This document shows, piece by piece, positions 1 through 44,222 of a DNA stretch of 64,000 nucleotides. The stretch comes from Ophthalmolycus amberensis (taxonomy: Eukaryota > Chordata > Actinopteri > Perciformes > Zoarcidae). How positions within the stretch are numbered: position 1 is the stretch's first letter; every line of letters begins with the position of its first letter. The stretch is from contig JAFEUB010000731.1 in the NCBI GenBank assembly GCA_024529925.1, positions 1,516,501 to 1,580,500 on the forward strand. Reading direction: 5' to 3'. The notes beneath the pieces were generated by a model. It made no database searches. It was given only the letters and a program-made list of their open reading frames with translations, and was not told where the DNA came from. The position numbers were made by a program, and so were the translations under genes.

Positions 1-1663
1 AACATAGATGGTTATTACGTTATTATTACTCTGAAGTTCATGTCTTTCTCAACCATCTTCTCAACAGACCTGAGTTTAAATTCTTCCAGACCAGATCTAC
101 CAACACCAACTCTGCATTGAACAGTGACTCACTGCAAGATGAAACACAGCAAATCCCACGAGTGTTGGACAGAGAAACACATCTTTAAATAGCTTAAACT
201 GCTCTTTGCTTTTGTGCATGACCTCCCATTCAAAGTCTGTAACCCAGTCACATGACGTCGGCTTCCTTCAATCAGGCTGCTCAGCAACAGAACTGAACCA
301 AATGATGACAAGAGAGGGAACAGTTCTCATTGAGCTTGTTTTATATAATGGAGTTGGTTGAGCGCACACCAGGAAAAAAAAAATAAAAAATCTAAAATCT
401 GGCACCTTTTATGGTTTGCAGACTTCTAAAAGTGATTTTAAAATACCTTTTGACATCGGGAGAACAATGGGAGCATAAGAGTGGATTTTGCTAAACATGG
501 GAGAACCATGGCCCCAAAGAAGAAAGACCGAACATATCCCCCCGAGTGCAATGCTGAAGTATGAAGACGTGTCGCGCTGTCTTTGAGTGCACGTTGTGGT
601 TCTTTCTCATGCAGCTGCTGGTTGTTGAGACTTTGCTGTTGTTTGCACCACAAACACTATGAACACGTTCTATTATTAGTCCTTCTGCCTCGACACTCGG
701 AGGACTCCGAGGTCACTTCTTTTCTTTCCAGCGACGAGCCTCGTTATCGACGGACAAATAAAACGTTCACTGTTCATATATCTTTTTATAAAATAAATCT
801 TATATTTCCAAGTATACAATAATAAAATGATGCACTCTGCAGAAAAAGATGTAACAGGAAACTCCATATATACACAGAGTATAGTATTTTGGCAGACAAG
901 AACATGGACAAGTTCAGTATTGTAAACAGCTCTTTACTCTCATTCATGACACTTTCGTCCTCTTTTCCTTTCCTTCTTTCGCTTCCTCCTTCTTGTTACA
1001 TTCATATCTCCAAAAAAAATTGTGCTTTAGGAAATCCTTTACAATAATCCAAGGGCTCTTTTCGTTTGTTTGTCCCCCCCGGTCCACTGAGTAGAAGTGT
1101 CTCTGAACAGTAATGTCTTGAATGATCTCGTGGCCGGTAGTTCACTATGAGACCGGGTGAGAGGAATGAAGGCGGGGCTACAGATGAAGAGGTTCAGGAG
1201 CGTTATGCTGGGGGGGGGGTTAGGATCTATGTCTGGCACTTTGATAAAGGTTTGGTATGTGTTGACGTGTGCACTTAACGGCGAGGCAGCATCAGATGCA
1301 CGGCAAATGTTTGGTGCTTCTCCAGCTTCAGTGCAGCTCCTAAACATTTGAAAAGACTGCGACGTGAACTTGGGCAGGATGTGTGTGCTGGAGTCGTTGT
1401 GGCATCTTTATTGATGGTTACAAGGCAAGAAGTCTGAGAGGTTACAGCTGTGCTCGGGGATACAGGAATGTACACGGTGGAATGTGGAAAAACACTGGTG
1501 TGTGTGTGTGTGTGTGTGTGTGTGCAGAGCGGTGGTGCCAGAGAGGGGTAAAGCAGAGCGGGAGGTTTCGGGTTGTGAGCTCAGGAGGCAGGAAGAGAGT
1601 AGAGGTCTGAATGTGGGTGACCGGAGCAGGTCCGGAGCAGGTCTGGAGCAGGTCTGTGGGTCT
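1..1663. other. plcl2 3' UTR and downstream flank
   Basis: Contains a (GT)13 microsatellite at 1499-1524, three tandem copies of a GGAGCAGGTC-like unit at 1622-1655, and AT-rich sequence. I see no exon of a downstream neighbour. In human the next gene beyond PLCL2 is TBC1D5, and nothing here resembles it. Confidence 0.5.
1407..1412 (-). terminator. plcl2: candidate plcl2 polyadenylation signal
   Basis: TTTATT on the plus strand reads AATAAA on the plcl2 strand, about 250 bases past the stop. It would give a short 3' UTR. Vertebrate plcl2 3' UTRs may be longer, so distal sites left of here remain possible. Confidence 0.4.
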
Positions 1664-35166
<33,503 letters not shown>

Positions 35167-35178
35167 AGGCACTTTCGA

Positions 35179-35219
35179 GCACACACACACGCGCGCGCGC
35201 GCACACACACACACACACA
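35179..35219. repeat. alternating purine-pyrimidine (CA/CG) tract upstream of the plcl2 start
   Basis: 41 bp of strict alternation: CA repeats, then (GC)n at 35191-35202, then CA repeats. It ends 12 bases upstream of the plcl2 ATG, so it is probably in the 5' UTR. This composition is the classic Z-DNA-forming type. Confidence 0.95.
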
Positions 35220-35871
35220 AGCTGCTGGTGTAGCAAAGCCTTATGTTTTCAGCTTTCCTCCAATTTCCTGCCTTGGCCTATTATTGCCTCGTTGTAACAT
35301 TTGCACGCAATTCTGCCATATCATCTCATCTCTCGGTGCACATATCGGTCAGCTTCCCACAGTCAGAGGGGCTCCGTGCACCGCGCTGCTCTGCAAAGAC
35401 AAACCACGGGCGATTAGCATCACCAGGGATATGTGTGACATTAGTAACAGCATTTAATACGTTGATAGTAGCCGCTATTTCACCCCGTAGAGCCACCCTG
35501 GAGGAGCGTTGAGTAGCAGTTAAGAGCGGATGTTGACCGGAGTAAACCCACCCTCTTCTGTTAGACAGCAGTCGGTGACGTTATAAGTTGAATAATAATA
35601 AAAGCGTGTTTTAGTTATCAGTTCATTCAACTCTCCCTTAAAACTCGACGACCAGCTGACGGTAACGCGCGGTGGCTTTGTGTGTACTTGCCTTTTGAGC
35701 CGACTTGTTTCTCCATGGAGAGGACTCGGTCTCTTCCTTCCTAAGTTGTTGCTGCAACAGAGAAAAGAAGAAAAGCCGACGACCGTGTTCTGTGTGTGCT
35801 GCTGTGCACTGAGCCGAGCTAGTGAGCTAACTAGCACAACGCAAAGTCCAGTCAATACACCCCCGGTTGTT

Positions 35872-36356
35872 TATGGAAGCCCATTTCCGCCAATAACAAA
35901 AAAAAAAAAGTAAAGTTTCTCTTTTTTTTTTTGTAATTTAAAAACTAAACTAAAAACAAATTGCAAAAAAGAAAATGCACCAACACTTTTGCTGCGTCCC
36001 TCTGTAACCATGACACTGACCAGATGTTTCCAGCTGCTGTTCAATAAGTTGCCACCTTCTTGCTTAGAATCCTTTGCAGGGTGCGTTTGCTGAGTACAAT
36101 CCATAAAGTGAAGTATTTCATGTGTTGTACAGCCAAGTTTAAAGTAGTCTTCAATGTACTCACAATATGTCAGAGGTAGGGTAACCTATGAAGAGCTTCT
36201 TCTATGACTGTTGTGTTAAAGTATCTTATCATTTTTACTTTCTATCTCATAATTATTTTTTTTATTTGTTTAGTAAATTAAAAATAAATATATATTATTA
36301 TTAATTAATTTTTGTGATTAAAATTTTTTTTTTGCTGATGGAAATGGGCTTCCATA
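35872..36356. mobile_element. TIR-bounded MITE near the plcl2 promoter
   Basis: 485-bp AT-rich element bounded by inverted TATGGAAGCCCATTTCC (35872-35888) and GGAAATGGGCTTCCATA (ending 36356), each with an adjacent A/T homopolymer run. No coding capacity. Target duplication not clear. It lies about 0.7 kb upstream of the plcl2 ATG. Confidence 0.75.
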
Positions 36357-37537
36357 GTTGATAGCTGGTTAGCAAAAAAAAAAGCAAAACATGTCTTCCA
36401 ACGTCAGTTATTCGTGACAGACTTTTCAGCCGTTTGAGTTCAATAAAATAACTTGCCATTCAGGATCTCTTGTAGAAGTACATCTTTACAAACGGTCAAT
36501 CAAACCTTATTCTTTTTTTCAGACAGGCTAGAAACGCCCCCTTTTACATTCCTGCAGAACAAATAAACCTGTATACTCATAGAAAAGGACTTTAATCTGG
36601 AAATGTCTTTCATTTTGGTCACTAAATAAACGTTTGAATTTTTGCATGTATTTTGCATGGACAAGTAGGATGGGTTATAGCATGTGGAGCAATACTACAA
36701 CAGATAGCTTGTCAATGCCTGTCCCTAGGCTGGACTTTAAAATACACAAAACCTTAAATATATATAATAAGAAGCAAGACTATACCAAACACCTTTACTG
36801 GGTTGAAATGTCAACCTCACTGGGTCTGAATCAGGCTGGTAATAGTATTTACCTGACTAAATAAAGGCTTCATAACTTTTCTCCTTGTTCTGCCTAAGTG
36901 TGCCTGTAGTACGTCTTGTTTTCTGTATGAATAATATTTATGCTGTTGATTCAGAAGCTATATTTGACATCCCTAAAGGACAGACAGAAAGGCTCACGTG
37001 ACATCTGTTTTTTCTGTTCCAGTTAGGGTTAGGGTTATTGTGTTTCAGGTCTTCCTCTTTACGTGGACAGTGCACGGAGACCGTGAACTAATCTTAACGG
37101 TGATGTAACAACAGTCTTCACAGAAAAACAGCATTTTCTGCTCTTCTAATGAAACCTCCACAGCAACCTATATGTGACCAAAAAAGAATCTTTCTTGGAG
37201 ATGATCAGGAGCTCTAAAATATCAGTCACAGTCACAGTTAATGCCTAACATTTAGATCACATCGCTTATAGCCTCTTGTATAAGAGGCACAGAGAGTACG
37301 TGATGAGGCATAACATCGTTCGACATGATTTAATGCATTTTATTCATTCCACTGGTTCAGATGAAGGCAGATAAACTACACTGGGGTTCAGAAGCAGGAG
37401 GTATGGTGAGCTGTACAACAGAGCCATCTGCTGGTCTACACGGGTTATTGGTTGTTTTAGGTTATTGTACAGTGGAGACGGTATTTGACAATACACTGCT
37501 AATCAAAGTCTATGTTTCCTAGCCAATCTGTACAGAC

Positions 37538-37646
37538 CAGTGGCTTCCAGCCTTTTGGAACTTAAAACCAGCAATTCTTCTTGCAACCCCTCAGATATTT
37601 CGTGCAAACCCTGGTGGAGGTCCCGACCCTCGGCTTGGGACCACTG
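37538..37646. mobile_element. short hAT-like MITE
   Basis: 109 bp between CAGTGGCTTCCAGCC and the inverted GGCTTGGGACCACTG. The CAGTGG termini are typical of hAT non-autonomous elements. No perfect 8-bp duplication is visible. Confidence 0.55.
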
Positions 37647-39433
37647 GTGTAGGGTTATACTAGGTGTTGTGACACAATGACATGACGCGGCTGTTTGTGT
37701 ATGGAAAGTTGATATTAAAAGAATATTACATGGCAGTCTTGACAGGAAAAAGGTGCAAAGCTGTCACAATAATCAACCCACTTCTATTCATTATGCATCA
37801 TTCATGTTTATTTTATCAGTATGTGGGGTGCTGAATAAGTTATGTTCCTAGACATTGCTACTTTAGCCAAAATATTAAATTGAAATGTATACATTTTGTT
37901 GTTGTCAAGAATAAGTAATCTTGCTAATGTAAGTCGGCATTAAGGGAATGATTATGAGTTTACTTTGAGAGGTATGTCTCTTGATCAAATCTATTATCTT
38001 TGGTCTCACTGATGGCGATATTAAAGATGGGATATGGTGGTGCTGTGTGTACTCAGGGCTCCAGGAGGACTTCTTGGCTGTAGTTTGAATGTGCAAACCA
38101 ACTGCTGTTGAGCTTTACTGAGCAACTTTCCACGTTTCTTCTTTTCCCTCTCCTCCTACCAACTCTCGAGGAAAGTATCTGTCTCTTTAGCTGCTGTATG
38201 TGCCACTAAGTTTACTAAGTTATCCTCTTACTTTGTTTGTCGTTTGGTGCTGGGCAGGTAGCGTACAGTGGCCAACCAAACCGATTAAAGACATTAAATA
38301 GCTCTGTAGAGCTCAGAGAAACTGCTGAGTCTGGTATTAATAATTATCTGTGGGTTTGTCAGAATGTGCTAACCTCGGGAATTAGAACGGGCTGCACACC
38401 ATGTGCTCTGTTCTTGGCTCGGGTTGGCACAACCACGTGAGGCCCAAAGGCTCCTTGCTGACGCCCAGAAACTTCACTAGCTCAGCAAAATAAGAAGAAG
38501 AAAAAGACAACACAGACAGTGGGCAGGGCCTCTGCAGATAGACACCGCCACACACTTCTAATGGGACAGTGATGATTGAGGGATTGTTTTGGATCCGGAT
38601 GACAGCAGTCCACAGTAGGACCCTGTAACATTTACACACTGAAGCAAAGATGAGCATCAGGTGCCTCCTCTGGTGGTTAAAGTTGATTCAGCTTGTTGCT
38701 TATGTAAATTCATGCAAATATGTCTATTTCCTTAGGTGGTGACACTGTGAGACACAGTCAGGTGCGATCTGACAAACCTGATAATTTGTTCAGTGTTGTC
38801 CCCAACCACGGTAAATATTCTGTTTTTAGTTTTCCCCCAAGCTTCACCATATATACGGATATAATACTGATGTAGAAGATCCAGCACCAGGCAGGTTAAA
38901 TAGCAGATACTTGTAGATAATAAAGGGACTTCGGAAGCCACCGTATTGTATATGTGAAGTGAAACCTAGTACACGAGGATGAAGAAAGAGTTACGAATGA
39001 AACACTTGCATTTGTGGTCTGAATGTCAATGTAATAAAAAAACAAAATGGCCACTTGACGTTGTCACATTCATGTTCTATGGAGGGAAGAATGACATCAA
39101 ATTGAAACAAAACTGAAGCATTTAAATGTTTAATTCTTATCAACCACAACAAAATGACAGCACTTGATTTTCAACATCATCTGTATTAAGATTATGTGTA
39201 GAATGAACATTTTTGATTCATATTACGTTGGGCTTAGGTGAATTAACAGTGAAACCATATTTCCTGCTTTTGCTTACACATTTCTGTAACTAATAACGTT
39301 GAGTTGGATGAGTCCCCGTATAGAATACGACACATCACAGAACTCTGTCCCATGGGGTTTTGATTAGAGATTGATATATAAAAACGCTCCCAAAACATCC
39401 ACTAAAACATAAGGCAATCAGTACTGAGCCACA

Positions 39434-39439
39434 TTTATT
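39434..39439 (-). terminator. candidate CRISP-like polyadenylation signal
   Basis: AATAAA on the minus strand, about 150 bases past the stop codon, in AT-rich sequence. Position and motif fit a short 3' UTR. Confidence 0.55.
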
Positions 39440-39584
39440 TTTTTGCTTGCATCATTGGTATATTATTATAAGCTCACAGGAAATTGATTACAGTTGCAGT
39501 AGCTTGCTTCATAGACAGAGAACCAACAAGGATGTAAATAGTCTGAAGCGTTTAATTGCACTTTGCAGACTCAGTGGCTTCTCT

Positions 39585-39721
39585 TTAGGCTATTGGAATG
39601 ATTTGAGTGGTGCAGTTGCATGAAGCAGGACACCAAGCAGACACCAGATAATTGCTGCATCCAGTCGTGTCTTTCAAGGCTGGACAGTTGTGGTATTTGT
39701 TTATGTAAGGACAGGGGTTGG
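39585..39721 (-). CDS. CRISP-like C-terminal cysteine-rich exon
   Basis: 137 bp ending in TAA at 39585-39587. It encodes (T)NPCPYINKYHNCPALKDT, TGCSNYLVSAWCPASCNCTT and QIIPIA. Six of the sixteen cysteines are here, in an ICR/ShK-like spacing. Confidence 0.94.
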
Positions 39722-42700
39722 CTGAAATGAAAGATTGGAGAGGTCAGCTCATTGTCTTTCTTTCTACCCGCAGTCGACAATTGATCTATTTGCCGTAAAA
39801 AGAACCTCATAACATCCGTTACTTACTGCACAGTTTGTCTTCACAGTTATTGGGACAGGAAGCACACGGGGGTCCCGCCTTGTAAGGTCGCCATCCCCTG
39901 AAGTTTCCTCTGTTAAACAAATTAGAAACGTCTCTGTTTTTTTCAACACAACTTCACCTGACTCAGAACTAACCTCTGGTTAAATATACAGATATAAATA
40001 TATAATAGACACTTTTACTGTTGGATGGAGGGTGAATGAGGGTCACTTACGCTCGGTAATAATGGCAGGCATAGAAATAGATGTTGTTCGGGCACAAAGT
40101 CATCCCACAGCCAACTCTGTAGGAGCTGTTCCACACCACCTGACAACAAAGATAAAAACGAAACTTAAACTTCAATACTTTACTTTAATAGTAATGCATA
40201 TTGCTTGTTCAAGCACTGCCATGACTCATTTATGTTTTGTTTTTTCTTTTAAACTATTTTTTCACATCAGTTCTTGAAATGGAAATCGCTGTGTAGGTTT
40301 ATTTGTAGTGAAAGTGTGAAAGTTGATCAAAAGACTGCCCATCTTTCTCTGTTAAAAGACAAATATATCTTCTTACAATCGCAATATTGACTGTTTATGA
40401 TGTTTCAATAATGCTTTTTGAAATATGCCATCTCTCCAATTAAAAAAAATATGTATATATGAAATCCTTTGGTGAAAGCAGTATTTGTCACACTCATTTT
40501 GTTCAGATAATCCACCATGAAATTAATATTTAGGAGCATTTTGAGAGCTAGAATTCACAGAAACAGTCTCTCACCCATCATGACTATTGGTCCTATATTT
40601 ATTAACTAATTGTAAGCAAACAGTTTCTTAAATGTTTGGATCTTTAGCTGCTAAATGCTCTGCGTTGTCTCAGAGCTGTTTCACTGAAAACAGCTGCCTG
40701 CTGGGATGGAAATGGACTCCATGAGATCAGTGAGAGTGAAGCAAAACAGGGAAGTTGTGGGCCGACAAACCAAAACAGTGAGCTGAAAGACGCCAAAAGA
40801 CGATTGCATTACATTTGATCCATTGCTAAAATAGAATGGAATATATAAATATGGATGAATTAAAGTAACCGTCCAATAACACAGCAGCAACATTACTGTA
40901 TGTTGTCATTACTGCTGTTGCCACATACTTTGTTTCGCTAAATGTTACCTGCGTGTAGTGACCAACCGTTTGGCCAGTGCTGGAGCCATTGGGATACAGG
41001 TAGTGCGACGCCTCGCCGTGCCAGGTGTTGATGACGTCCGTCCATGAGTACGGTGAAGACGAATAGAACAGATTCTCACCCAGTTCATATCCTGCTCGTT
41101 GGGGAGAAACACATGGCAGCACGATTAATGGGCTTTCTGCAAACACAGTGTTATTTCCATGTCTCAGTAGATTATTTTCTTTTAGATAAAACAGGGTTCA
41201 TTAATAGGCCTATTGATGATAATCTCCTTAATGATTACACATCCTACTCCGTGTAATTTGTTGTTCAAAGAAGGTATTAAGACTGGAGATAAGATAATGT
41301 TCCCAGTGACTCTGACAATCAATCACAAGGTCACTCAGTTCACAGGGAACCTTTACACCGAATGCAGCTCTGATGTATCATCTAAGGCGCTGGCATTTGT
41401 GGAGCAAGGTTAAGAGGAAACAAAGAAGAAAGAGGAAGAGTAAAGGAAGAAGAAATATACCATTGAGCATGCGGGTGCTGGGTGCTCCGTGAGCCAGCAT
41501 ACATTTGTCGACCCAGGCCTGAGCACTGGCTGCTACCTCCTCACTGTAGCTCTGTCAAAGAGGAAAAAACAACGCAACAAATCAAGCGTTTCATTTCACA
41601 ACACCCACAACCAGAATGCAGAAACAGATCCGTTCTCTCGCTAAGACATTGGTTTTGAAAATGGGATCATTTGTGATTTGAAAGAGTGAAGAAATTTCAA
41701 AATATTTTCCACTCTAAATCTTAGAACATGAAAAAGGTTGTTGAAACGGGCTTCTCCTTTGAGACCAGCTGCTGTGCTTTTCATACAGCCCAGAGCCAAC
41801 ACTCAGCTCCAATATAAACATGAGACTTTTTCTCTATGTTTTTCTTCCTCTTTTGGGCAGACACCTCCAGAAACAGCCAACTCTTTTGAAAAGCAAACGA
41901 GACATCTTTATTCTCCTGTGTACAATGCTATTGTAGTGGTCGGGTTTGGCTCCGGAATAGGTTAGAAGATGTTGACATTACTCAACTGTAATGAACATAA
42001 AAATGAGATTTAAGAGTGATTATATTTATCTATGACAGACCATATAGTCAAAATGTACTTTCACATTTCAACACTTTACGATTTTCAGGCGTCGTGCAGA
42101 AGACCACACCCACTTAAAATGTATTTAATTTTTTTTTTCTTTTTTTTTTTTATTAATTTTTTATTGAAAGACACGAGACAATATTAAGACAATACATAGA
42201 CATAACAACAAGAGGAAGAACAGTGGGATAAAAGCCAGAAAATATATAGTCAGTGTGTGTGTATGTGTGCGTGTGTGTGTGAGAATGTCCTTGAGCCTTT
42301 TGAGATGGAGGGAAAAAAAAATAAAAAGAATAATAATTAAAAAGAAAAAAAGAAAAAAAAGAAAAACACAACAAACCAAAAAAAAAAAAAAAATGAAAAA
42401 ATGAAAAACAGGTAAGTATGTGTGCATATGGATGTTCATGTATGCATGTACGTGGGTTTCAATTGGTTGTCCGGCAAGAAAAACAAAACAGAAATCATTC
42501 AATATTAATAGAATGGGTGGTGTCACGTTTTCAGAAACATAGTGAGGGATGACCAGGTGGAATGGTGTTCTGTTGTATTGTATATGATGGATGAGGTTAG
42601 ATTTTCCATTGAAATATACTCTATCATTAAGTTGTAATTAAATGTATTTAATTTTCGGTAAATATTACCCGAGCCACTTTTATTGTGCAAGTAGAAAGCA

Positions 42701-42836
42701 GGACTAACCATTAACAGCATGTCAGACGCAGTAGGCTGAACCTCTCTCCGGAATGCATTGTGAACGTCAACGATCTCAGTCTGAACCATTGTGTTTTCTG
42801 GGCAATTGTCTGCACACACACACACACACGCACACG

Positions 42837-42893
<57 letters not shown>

Positions 42894-43939
42894 ACACCCA
42901 GAGACACCCACACTTAAAACCACTGGGTAAACAACATATTAAAGTTATAAAATAGCCTGATATTTACTCTGGTGGCTTAATATTTATTCGCCATGACTCA
43001 CAAACGTATCCCGGTTTAATTGCTCTGAAATGGCTTGACATAACAGAAGAACGTACAGACAGGATTGTGCCAAATCCCGGGAGACTTATTGGCTTGGTTT
43101 CACAAGTTGATGCCTAAAAACAAACCGTGTGTCTGTCTGTAAAGTCAAACACGCCAGATGCAGTTAACATTGTGCTTACCTTGCTGTGGACACACGATGG
43201 CACGCAGAAATGTTTGAAAAGGAGAAGAAATAGAAGTTAAGTTCTTATCAGGACATCGGGAGAGTAAGGAAGTCTTTACTATTTTCATGAAGTATTTGCT
43301 CCACAATGTATTTTATATTTACTTCAAAGTTAAGAAAAAAAAAGCAAAAATACTAATCGTAAAACAAGGTTCTTTCACAGTGTTACAAAGGTTATTCCTG
43401 CTTCACACACTGTTGGCGATGTGATATCTATCTTTGGAAAAGTGGCATTTTCTTCTATAATATTGTGAATGCTAGTGTTGTCTAAACACAAAACCATGAG
43501 TGAGATCATTTGTGTGAGCCAGTCCAGTGTGACCAAATCAATAATAAATATTAGAGTTTTCATACTATAATATATATATATATATATATTGATATTAGAA
43601 GAAGGTCAAATCATTAATTATTGAATATTATTATAATTGCCCAGGCCACGATTGGACTCTAGCAATGGATCAAGTTTTATTGGCTCACCATTTAGTTTTC
43701 ATGTGAGACCTTATTCTGCAGAGAACTCAATGAAGCAACATTAATACACAAAACGTCTGTCTAAAATCTCTCAAAACCAAAACTGTACTCAAGTAAACAT
43801 ACTTTCCAGCCTATGGAAAACACTCCGAATGCATAATGTGTTGTATTACAACCGGTAATGTGTCAATACTTCTACTCACCACATTGCAGGCAGAGTGCAC
43901 TTGCTGCAGAGTCAAGATGCAAATCAGGAATGCAAACAT
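39585..43939 (-). CDS. CRISP-type CAP superfamily secreted protein, complete gene
   Basis: Coding exons 43880-43939, 43180-43183 (4-nt microexon), 42709-42809, 41461-41551, 40949-41091, 40051-40139, 39827-39909 and 39585-39721 join to 708 nt, i.e. 235 residues. A signal peptide (MFAFLICILTLQQVHSA) is followed by a CAP domain of about 30-162. It has the CAP metal-site pattern His38 (DVHNAF), Glu91 (GENLF), Glu112 and His130 (GHYTQ). A C-terminal cysteine-rich ICR/ShK-like domain (about 178-229) includes ASCPNNCEDKLC and WCPASCNC. Sixteen cysteines lie outside the predicted signal, as in classical CRISPs. N-glycosylation sequons occur at Asn120 and Asn137. It belongs to the vertebrate CRISP/cysteine-rich venom protein family, whose members are secreted and some of which modulate ion channels. 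The role here is unknown, and no orthologue symbol is assigned. Confidence 0.92.
39827..39909 (-). CDS. CRISP-like hinge exon (residues 163-191)
   Basis: 83 bp encoding GNFRGWRPYKAGPPCASCPN then NCEDKLC. This is the hinge joining the CAP domain to the cysteine-rich domain. The donor is GCA/GTAAGT. Confidence 0.94.
40051..40139 (-). CDS. CRISP-like CAP exon (residues 134-163)
   Basis: 89 bp encoding VVWNSSYRVGCGMTLCPNNI then YFYACHYYR and a split Ala codon. It completes the CAP domain with the VGCG and YFYxCHYY motifs. The donor is GC/GTAAGT. Confidence 0.95.
40949..41091 (-). CDS. CRISP-like CAP exon (residues 86-133)
   Basis: 143 bp encoding (G)YELGENLFYSSSPYSWTDV then INTWHGEASHYLYPNGSSTG and QTVGHYTQ. 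It contains Glu91, Trp109, Glu112 and His130 of the CAP cavity. The donor is CAG/GTAACA. Confidence 0.95.
41461..41551 (-). CDS. CRISP-like CAP exon (residues 56-86)
   Basis: 91 bp between a TTTGACAG acceptor and a GTATAT donor. It encodes SYSEEVAASAQAWVDKCMLA then HGAPSTRMLN, the standard CRISP segment after the LxM junction. Ends in phase 1. Confidence 0.93.
42133..42639 (-). mobile_element. retroposed sequence with poly-A tail and 16-bp target duplication
   Basis: A 507-bp insert flanked by identical AAATGTATTTAATTTT copies (42117-42132 and 42640-42655). On the minus strand it ends CTTTCAATAAAAAATTAAT followed by a long A-rich tail, so an AATAAA signal precedes poly-A: the mark of LINE-mediated retroposition of an mRNA 3' end. 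The source transcript is not recognised; the body is pyrimidine-rich with a CA repeat. Confidence 0.75.
42709..42809 (-). CDS. CRISP-like CAP exon (residues 22-55)
   Basis: 101 bp encoding (D)NCPENTMVQTEIVDVHNAF then RREVQPTASDMLLM. The VQTEIVDVHNAFRR block with His38 is the CAP1-type N-terminal signature. The donor is ATG/GTTAGT. The acceptor AG directly follows a long TG microsatellite. Confidence 0.93.
42812..42890. repeat. CA/CG microsatellite abutting a CRISP-like splice acceptor
   Basis: About 79 bp of mostly CA with a few CG steps (42830-42841). On the transcript it reads (UG)n and runs straight into the CAG acceptor at 42810-42812. Confidence 0.97.
43180..43183 (-). CDS. putative 4-nt microexon (CAAG) of the CRISP-like gene
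   Basis: Exon 43880-43943 ends in phase 0 but the next exon (from 42809) must be entered in phase 1. A CAAG flanked by CCACAG and GTAAGC lies between them, with a pyrimidine-rich tract upstream. Using it gives CNVQDNCPEN across the junction, matching the C-x-VQ-x-x-C spacing I recall in related fish proteins. An alternative upstream acceptor (GATAAG) would instead give a 64-nt in-frame exon, but it would use the pyrimidine tract as coding sequence. Inferred, not demonstrated. Confidence 0.6.
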
Positions 43940-43943
43940 TTTC
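43880..43943 (-). CDS. CRISP-like exon with start codon (signal peptide)
   Basis: The exon begins after a CTCTTTTGTTCAG acceptor. GAAA precedes the ATG at 43937-43939. It encodes 20 residues, MFAFLICILTLQQVHSACNV, and ends at a GTG/GTGAGT donor in phase 0. The hydrophobic core and small residues before Ala-Cys fit signal peptidase cleavage near 17/18. Confidence 0.88.
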
Positions 43944-44160
43944 CTGAACAAAAGAGAAGATTAAAAACAAAGACTAACGACAACATTTTATATGATAGTC
44001 TGGCAAAAATATTCCAGAGTAATTGGATTCTTATTTTCAAGATATTTGATCGATCAAAAAGATATAAAAAATATGATATAATATAATCAATCCAATCGTA
44101 TCATCGAATAATGGAAAGATATTAAAAACAGCGTTTAGGAAAGCCAGTAAAGAGGCATAC

Positions 44161-44222
44161 CTGCCCCGGAGTCTTCAGAAGGTGCAAGTGGGTTGGTGCT
44201 TTCCTCTCCCTCCTTTTAAAGA
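44161..44222 (-). promoter_or_regulatory. CRISP-like core promoter and non-coding first exon
   Basis: Reading the minus strand, a TATA-type CTTTAAAAGG (within 44211-44222) is followed about 30 bases on by the likely start near 44187. A short leader follows, ending GGGGCAG at 44161 with a GTATGC donor. It would splice to the acceptor before 43943. A tight TATA promoter fits a tissue-restricted secreted-protein gene. The transcription start itself is inferred. Confidence 0.6.

Larger units (their letters stand above)
35167..39433. other. plcl2 upstream region and CRISP-like 3' flank
   Basis: Holds the presumed plcl2 5' UTR and promoter (about 35167-35860, more CpG-rich than the flanks) and a TIR-bounded MITE (35872-36356). 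The rest is AT-rich and includes a small hAT-like element at 37538-37646 and part of a dispersed repeat near 38270-38340. No TATA box could be assigned to plcl2. No additional gene seen. Confidence 0.6.
39722..43879 (-). other. CRISP-like introns between the coding exons
   Basis: All flanks are GT-AG. The 40140-40948 intron contains a fragment of a dispersed repeat (40761-40800). The 41552-42708 intron contains a retroposed insertion (42133-42639). The 42810-43179 intron starts, on its 3' side, with a TG microsatellite. The 43184-43879 intron has a (TA)11 run at 43568-43589. No other gene is seen in them. Confidence 0.8.

Noticed and set aside
35167..35220. N-terminal extension of plcl2 through the GT/CG repeat
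   Set aside because: There is no upstream in-frame ATG before the stop at 35278-35280, and the first ATG gives the MAE start known for PLCL2.
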